Assembly: GCF_943193095.1 (NCBI RefSeq)
Contig: NZ_CALPCV010000045.1
Location: forward strand, 1 to 9,619
Direction: 5' to 3'
Source of the DNA: Parasutterella muris
GTDB taxonomy: Bacteria > Pseudomonadota > Gammaproteobacteria > Burkholderiales > Burkholderiaceae_F
DNA: 9,619 nt
Within the stretch, counting starts at the first letter, position 1. Each line of letters starts with the position of its first letter. The translations under genes and the position numbers were made by a program. A model generated the notes under the pieces. That model was not told where the DNA came from and ran no database searches. It was given only the letters and a program-made list of their open reading frames with translations. Below are positions 6,061 through 9,619 of this stretch, one piece after another.

Positions 6061-6137
6061 TGGCGCGCCAGGCAGGAGTCGAACCCACGACCACCTGGTT
6101 CGTAGCCAGGTACTCTATCCAGCTGAGCTACTGGCGC
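6061..6137 (-). tRNA. tRNA-Arg (anticodon ACG)
   Basis: The gene is 77 nt including an encoded CCA (TGG at 6061-6063 on the plus strand). The acceptor stem GCGCCAG pairs with CTGGCGC, with discriminator G. The D-arm begins TAGCTCAGCTGGATAGAG. The anticodon stem CCTGG/CCAGG closes a CTACGAA loop, giving anticodon ACG, which is normally deaminated to ICG to read CGU, CGC and CGA. The T-loop is TTCGACT. The overall sequence closely resembles the E. coli tRNA-Arg(ACG). It has its own promoter and terminator. Confidence 0.97.
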
Positions 6138-6163
6138 GCTGTTCGTTTAACAACGAGGTTTGG

Positions 6164-6191
6164 ATTATACATAAAAAAATAATCTTTGCAA
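6164..6191 (-). promoter_or_regulatory. Sigma70 promoter of tRNA-Arg
   Basis: On the minus strand, TTGCAA (6186-6191) and a perfect TATAAT (6164-6169) are 16 bases apart. The tRNA 5' end lies 26 bases beyond the -10 box. The left end of the ISAs1 element (6219) is 27 bases upstream of the -35 box, so the promoter core is intact, but any upstream activating sequence has been replaced by the element. Confidence 0.8.
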
Positions 6192-6209
6192 GTGGCTTCA
6201 ATTTTTTTA

Positions 6210-6218
6210 AGTGCATCG
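6210..6218. repeat. Probable degenerate target duplication of the ISAs1 element, left copy
   Basis: AGTGCATCG directly left of the element resembles AGTGCGTTG at 7773-7781, with seven of nine matching and both differences transitions. ISAs1 elements usually duplicate 8-10 bp, so this is plausible but not proven. Confidence 0.5.
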
Positions 6219-6282
6219 CAGGGCGGGCGTTTGAAAAACCGTAAAATAATTATCTAACTCATTAAAAAGTCGGAAAAATCTG

Positions 6283-6310
6283 TTGACTTTTTTAAATATA
6301 AACGTATAAT
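6283..6310 (+). promoter_or_regulatory. Strong sigma70 promoter of the ISAs1-type transposase
   Basis: TTGACT (6283-6288) and a perfect TATAAT (6305-6310) are 16 bases apart, giving a start near 6317 and a leader of roughly 28 bases before the ATG at 6345. This is near consensus and unusually good for a transposase. It overlaps a long palindrome that may hold it in check. Confidence 0.8.
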
Positions 6311-6322
6311 ATATACGTTTAT
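6298..6322. repeat. 25-bp palindrome covering the -10 box and start site of the ISAs1 promoter
   Basis: ATAAACGTATA at 6298-6308 is the exact inverted repeat of TATACGTTTAT at 6312-6322, with three central bases. It spans the TATAAT box and the expected transcription start, the classic position of an operator. The binding protein, if any, is unknown. The A/T-rich sequence could also be palindromic partly by chance. Confidence 0.6.
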
Positions 6323-6344
6323 TAAATAAGACTGGGGGTTATCG

Positions 6345-7751
6345 ATGAAGGCTGACGATTCGATCCTTGCGCTCATTCCCAAAGGATGCAGAGTTAATTG
6401 GAATGAAAAACAAAAACGGTTTTATGTCTTCAAATCTTCTTACTACTACAGCAAAGAAGCAAAACGTTCCAAAGAAAAAAGAGTGCAAGTAGGTACCGTC
6501 GTTGATGGAGTTTTTACCTACGCGAAAAGTTACCTGATGAGTCAAGAGCTCAAATCGTTGAAACGCGAGGCCGCGGAAACAAAAACAACTGTAGTAGAAA
6601 AGCCCCGTAAACTTGTTGATTCCGAAATAACAGACCTTCGTCAGAAGGGCAAGGTACAGTACCCTCTTGCCTATGTTTATTTGGCTGCTCTACTTTGCTC
6701 ACTTTCCGGCCAGACCAATTGTGTTCAAATCGTAGACTATTGGAAAAATAACCGTCCTGCCCTCGAGTCAATCTTTGAAGACTTCCCAAAACAAGATATT
6801 TCTCATGACACGGTTCGCCGCCTTCTAATGCTTATTGATCCGGATCAGTTCCAAAGCTTCTATAGCAAACTGGGTAAGCCGCTCTTGCATAAATTTACCT
6901 CTAGGGTTGTTGCGGTTGACGGGCAGGCAGTTCGGGCCTCAAAAAACTCGACACAAAAGAACGGCAAGTACATTCTTACTTTCTACGATACGGATAATGG
7001 AATAGCTCTTGGACAAAAACTAATCGGAGAAAAACATAACGAAATAACCTACGCCGCCGACATGGTTGAAGGATTAGATTTAAGAGGCAGCATTGTCACG
7101 GCCGATGCTCTTCATACTCAAGAGAAATTTGCGGCAAAGCTGATTGAACAAGGCGCCGATTACTGCTTGGCCGTTAAACAGAACCAAAAAACTCTTTATT
7201 ACGATATCCAGTTGTGCTTTGTCGATAGATTGGAAACTCGGACTTTAGAGATCGAGAAGATTGAACTGGGACACGGCCGAATAGAGACTCGTCGTATCTC
7301 GGTTTCACCGGGTAATACCCTAAAGGCAGATCATTTAAAGAAATGGATCGGCTTAGATGAAGGAACCATAATCAAGGCTACGACGGAGATTGTTGACAAA
7401 ACAACCGGTCAAATTAGTTCCTTAGACAGGTATTTCATCTGTTCATTAAATTGGTTCAATACACACATTGCCGAACAATGCGCGAGGTCTGTACGGCGTC
7501 ACTGGGGTATTGAAAATGATTTGCACTATGTCTTAGATGTAGATTTCTTTCAAGACAGAACTCAATGCAAGAACGCAAATTACCTACAAAATCGCACTCT
7601 TCTCCATAAATGGGCGCTAGGAGTAATTAGGCAGGCGCAGAAAGAGGAAGAAAACAACACGGGTAAAACAGCAAAGAGTGTTAAGCGATACATGGCACAA
7701 TTCAATGCTCCCAGTATCGCTCTCGACGCTTTAACCAGGATTATTGGATAA
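6345..7751 (+). CDS. ISAs1-family DDE transposase with an N-terminal extension, 468 aa
   Basis: It moves the surrounding ISAs1 element. Family blocks are clear: SHDTVRRLLMLIDPDQF, VVAVDGQAVRAS with D192, GSIVTADALHTQ with D254, GADYCLAVKQNQKTL, LGHGRIETRRI, and RRHWGIENDLHYVLDVDFFQD with E390. All three catalytic acids are present. At 468 residues the protein is longer than the usual 350-400. The first roughly 90 residues (KRFYVFKSSYYYSKEAKRSK..., VGTVVDG) lie before the normal ISAs1 start and resemble the basic N-terminal segment seen in some IS4/IS1634-type transposases, perhaps used for DNA binding. The start at 6345 follows GGGGG with a short spacing and lies at the right distance from the promoter. 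The gene is uninterrupted and probably active. Confidence 0.93.
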   Translation: MKADDSILALIPKGCRVNWNEKQKRFYVFKSSYYYSKEAKRSKEKRVQVGTVVDGVFTYAKSYLMSQELKSLKREAAETKTTVVEKPRKLVDSEITDLRQKGKVQYPLAYVYLAALLCSLSGQTNCVQIVDYWKNNRPALESIFEDFPKQDISHDTVRRLLMLIDPDQFQSFYSKLGKPLLHKFTSRVVAVDGQAVRASKNSTQKNGKYILTFYDTDNGIALGQKLIGEKHNEITYAADMVEGLDLRGSIVTADALHTQEKFAAKLIEQGADYCLAVKQNQKTLYYDIQLCFVDRLETRTLEIEKIELGHGRIETRRISVSPGNTLKADHLKKWIGLDEGTIIKATTEIVDKTTGQISSLDRYFICSLNWFNTHIAEQCARSVRRHWGIENDLHYVLDVDFFQDRTQCKNANYLQNRTLLHKWALGVIRQAQKEEENNTGKTAKSVKRYMAQFNAPSIALDALTRIIG

Positions 7752-7772
7752 AAGTTTCATGCGTACGCCCTG

Positions 7773-7781
7773 AGTGCGTTG
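7773..7781. repeat. Probable degenerate target duplication of the ISAs1 element, right copy
   Basis: AGTGCGTTG directly follows the right end CCCTG of the element and resembles AGTGCATCG at 6210-6218. Confidence 0.5.
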
Positions 7782-7859
7782 AAAAATCTCTCACCGATCT
7801 AAGCATTTCAAGCGCCTGCTGAGAGGAATCAGACTATGATTTTGAAAACGGAGGAATTT

Positions 7860-9377
7860 ATGGACAACAACATCTTATTTGGACGTACAGGTGCTGACGA
7901 AGGCTTCAAGGACGAAATTCTTCTGACAAACATGTCAAACCGTCACGGCTGCATCACCGGCGCAACAGGTACCGGTAAAACCGTTTCTCTTCAGGTGCTG
8001 GCTGAAGCATTCTCCAAGAAGGGCGTTCCGGTGTTCCTTGCCGATATCAAAGGCGATCTTTCTGGTATTGCCAGAGAGGCAGTCATTTCGGATAAGCTGC
8101 GGCAGCGGCTGGAAAAGCGCCATTTGGATGTACCCGTACCGGTCGCCTGCCCTGTAACCTTTTGGGATGTCTTCGGTGAGCAGGGCTTTCCGGTGCGAGC
8201 GACGATCAGCGATATGGGGCCCTTGCTCTTATCTCGTCTGCTGGGACTTAACGATACTCAGGAGGGCGTTTTAAACGCCGTATTTGCGATTGCTGACGAC
8301 AACGGACTCCTTCTGCTGGACCTAAAAGATCTGCGCTCTATGCTTCAGTTCGTCGGGGAGAATGCGGCTCAGTTCAAAACCAAGTACGGCAATATCTCCG
8401 CCGCATCAATAGGAGCGATTCAAAGAGGCCTCCTGACTCTTGAAAAGCAGGGCGCTGATAAGTTCTTCGGCGAACCGATGCTTGATATCCACGACTTAAT
8501 GCAGACAGTGGACGGTAAAGGAGTTGTGAATATTCTGGCAGCAGATAAGCTGATGCAATCTCCGAAGCTTTATGCAACATTCCTTTTGTGGATCCTAAGC
8601 GAACTTTACGAAAACCTGCCCGAGGTCGGAGATCTGGATAAACCGAAGTTGGTATTTTTCTTTGACGAAGCGCACATGCTCTTTAGTGATGCGCCTCAGG
8701 TGCTGACCGATAAGGTTGAACAGGTTGTTCGCCTGGTGCGTTCTAAGGGTGTAGGCGTCTTTTTTGTGACGCAGAGCCCTGCAGATATTCCCGAGAAGAT
8801 CCTTGGTCAGTTGGGCAACCGTGTTCAGCATGCGCTGCGCGCATTTACACCTAGAGATCAAAAAGCGGTGAAAACTGTTGCGGAAACAATGAGGCCTAAT
8901 CCAAATATCAACATTGCTCAGGCAATTCAGGAGTTGGGTGTGGGAGAAGCTTTGATAAGCTTTTTGGATGCTTCCGGCACACCGGGAATTACTCAGAGAG
9001 TTTGGGTAAATGCACCGGGAAGCCAGATCGGACCGATCACGCCGGAAGAACGAAAGGCTTTTATGGATACATCCATTGTGAAAGGGGTCTACGAGAACGC
9101 TGTTGATAGAGAAAGCGCGTTTGAAATATTAAGGGATCGAGGAACTCAGGCAGCTTCTACGGGCAGTACGGCGGCCTCGCCGACAAACGGAACCGGCGCT
9201 CCTGACAGCGCAGAAGGAAACGGTGTGACCGATGTCCTGCTCGGTAAGATGAAAGACATACTTCTTGGCTCAACCGGCCCCCGCGGAGGCCATAGAGAAG
9301 GAATACTTGAGAAGGTTGTTCGCCAAAGCGGTGAACGGATGCTTAGAGGTATTCTTGGTTCACTTTTGAAAAAGTAA
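7860..9377 (+). CDS. yjgR: YjgR-type DUF853 ATPase (HerA/FtsK-like P-loop NTPase), 505 aa
   Basis: This is a cytoplasmic P-loop ATPase of the HerA/FtsK superfamily whose cellular role is not established. The sequence follows E. coli YjgR almost throughout: NRHGCITGATGTGKTVSLQ carries the Walker A loop (G34-T41), LVFFFDEAH carries Walker B with D269 and E270, followed by LVRSKGVGVFFVTQSPADIP and LGNRVQHALRAFTPRDQKAV. The tail LGSTGPRGG...LGSLL also matches. The length equals the family's (about 500). I chose ATG 7860 because GGAGG lies five bases upstream and MDNNILFGRT aligns with the YjgR start. An in-frame ATG at 7836 adds eight residues and has its own weaker AGAGGA. The native upstream region has been replaced by the ISAs1 element. 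A poor TTGAAA at 7779-7784 is the only -35-like box I see, and a CTCTCA/TGAGAG inverted repeat (7788-7793, 7820-7825) sits in the leader. Confidence 0.95.
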   Translation: MDNNILFGRTGADEGFKDEILLTNMSNRHGCITGATGTGKTVSLQVLAEAFSKKGVPVFLADIKGDLSGIAREAVISDKLRQRLEKRHLDVPVPVACPVTFWDVFGEQGFPVRATISDMGPLLLSRLLGLNDTQEGVLNAVFAIADDNGLLLLDLKDLRSMLQFVGENAAQFKTKYGNISAASIGAIQRGLLTLEKQGADKFFGEPMLDIHDLMQTVDGKGVVNILAADKLMQSPKLYATFLLWILSELYENLPEVGDLDKPKLVFFFDEAHMLFSDAPQVLTDKVEQVVRLVRSKGVGVFFVTQSPADIPEKILGQLGNRVQHALRAFTPRDQKAVKTVAETMRPNPNINIAQAIQELGVGEALISFLDASGTPGITQRVWVNAPGSQIGPITPEERKAFMDTSIVKGVYENAVDRESAFEILRDRGTQAASTGSTAASPTNGTGAPDSAEGNGVTDVLLGKMKDILLGSTGPRGGHREGILEKVVRQSGERMLRGILGSLLKK

Positions 9378-9395
9378 GTCGCAAAACCGATGCAC

Positions 9396-9427
9396 AGGCG
9401 GCCTTACATAGGCCGCTTAACTTTTAT
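9396..9427 (+). terminator. Probable terminator of the yjgR-type gene
   Basis: AGGCGGCC at 9396-9403 pairs with GGCCGCTT at 9411-9418 around a TTACATA loop, with one wobble pair, 19 bases after the stop codon. The following tract, AACTTTTATT, is only moderately T-rich, so termination may be partial. Confidence 0.65.
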
Positions 9428-9444
9428 TCGTTTGAAAAGGACAG

Positions 9445-9490
9445 AGCCGAAGAGAGAGGCTTCGGCTTGAGCCCGGAAGGACTTCCGGGC
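9445..9490. repeat. Two adjacent compact inverted repeats between converging transcription units
   Basis: AGCCGAAG (9445-9452) pairs with CTTCGGCT (9460-9467). Directly after it, GCCCGGAAG (9471-9479) pairs with CTTCCGGGC (9482-9490), a perfect 9-bp stem with almost no loop. Neither has a T-run on either side, so they are not ordinary terminators. They lie between the yjgR and tRNA-Gly terminators and may be a dispersed intergenic repeat or transcript-end stabilisers. Confidence 0.55.
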
Positions 9491-9513
9491 CGCGGATTGG
9501 ATTCTGTAGATAC

Positions 9514-9537
9514 AAAAAAAGCAAGCATTAGGCTCGC
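9514..9537 (-). terminator. Terminator of tRNA-Gly
   Basis: On the minus strand, GCGAGC pairs with GCTTGC across a five-base loop and is followed by TTTTTTT. It lies seven bases past the tRNA 3' end. Confidence 0.85.
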
Positions 9538-9544
9538 AAAAAAT

Positions 9545-9619
9545 TGGAGCGGGAGACGAGTCTCGAACTCGCGACCTCAACCTTGGCAAGGTTGCGCTCT
9601 ACCAACTGAGCTACTCCCG
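9545..9619 (-). tRNA. tRNA-Gly (anticodon GCC), lacking one 5' base at the window edge
   Basis: Read on the minus strand, the D-arm is TAGCTCAGTTGGTAGAGC. The anticodon stem CAACC/GGTTG closes the TTGCCAA loop with anticodon GCC, which reads GGC and GGU. The T-arm carries TTCGAGA. The 3' end is CTCCCGC, discriminator T and an encoded CCA (TGG at 9545-9547 on the plus strand). The 5' acceptor strand begins CGGGAG in the window, so its first G should be the next base outside. It is close to E. coli tRNA-Gly(GCC). Its promoter is also outside. Confidence 0.96.

Larger units (their letters stand above)
6219..7772 (+). mobile_element. ISAs1-family insertion sequence (about 1.55 kb)
   Basis: The left end CAGGGCGGGCGTTTGAAA and the right end read inward, CAGGGCGTACGCATGAAA, match at 14 of 18 positions. 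CAGGGC is a typical ISAs1-family terminus. One intact transposase gene with its own promoter fills the element. The imperfect flanking duplication suggests an insertion older than the younger IS1634-type one, but the undamaged gene means it may still move. It separates the tRNA-Arg promoter from the divergent ATPase gene. Confidence 0.88.

Noticed and set aside
1..9619. CRISPR array, toxin-antitoxin pair, defence island or phage genes
   Set aside because: No regularly spaced short repeats, no paired small genes with ribosome binding sites, and every substantial reading frame is explained by transposases or the yjgR-type ATPase.

Overview
The window is a chromosomal stretch from a bacterium, most likely a proteobacterium. 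It starts at the 3' tail of what looks like a 5S rRNA and ends in a tRNA-Gly, with a tRNA-Arg and a yjgR-type (DUF853, HerA/FtsK-like) ATPase gene in between. The ATPase reads almost residue for residue like E. coli YjgR, and both tRNA genes encode their own CCA. Base composition is moderate, and the four insertion sequences belong to families common in host-associated Proteobacteria. A gut Sutterellaceae-like or Succinivibrionaceae-like host is possible, but I cannot fix the genus from sequence alone.

Layout: 1-29 is the presumed 5S rRNA end, with its strong terminator at 36-79. From about 129 to about 5967 lies a nest of insertion sequences in the gap between the rRNA operon and the convergent tRNA-Arg. 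The outermost layer is an old, dead IS1634-type element. Its transposase is split over 2680-4107 and 5498-5810 and carries three inferred frameshifts and a probable catalytic Asp-to-His change. An IS4-type element (4109-5488, minus strand) sits inside that transposase gene, flanked by a 9-bp target duplication with one mismatch. Removing it restores an unbroken family motif across the joint. The IS4 transposase is itself broken by one in-frame TAA. A second, apparently intact IS1634-type element (370-2642, minus strand) has entered the 5' end of the old element and is flanked by two identical 178-bp direct repeats. This very long target duplication is a known peculiarity of IS1634.

The tRNA-Arg(ACG) (6061-6137, minus) has a clear sigma70 promoter and its own terminator. 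An intact ISAs1-family element (6219-7772) lies between that promoter and the divergent ATPase gene (7860-9377). The window closes with the ATPase terminator, two compact hairpins, and tRNA-Gly(GCC) with its terminator, both on the minus strand.

I see no defence system, CRISPR array, phage module or novel multi-gene operon. The interest lies in the mobile-element archaeology: relative insertion order can be read from the sequence. Each element also shows a different candidate device controlling its own expression: a bidirectional terminator, a hairpin that would hide the ribosome binding site on read-through transcripts, and a palindrome over a promoter.
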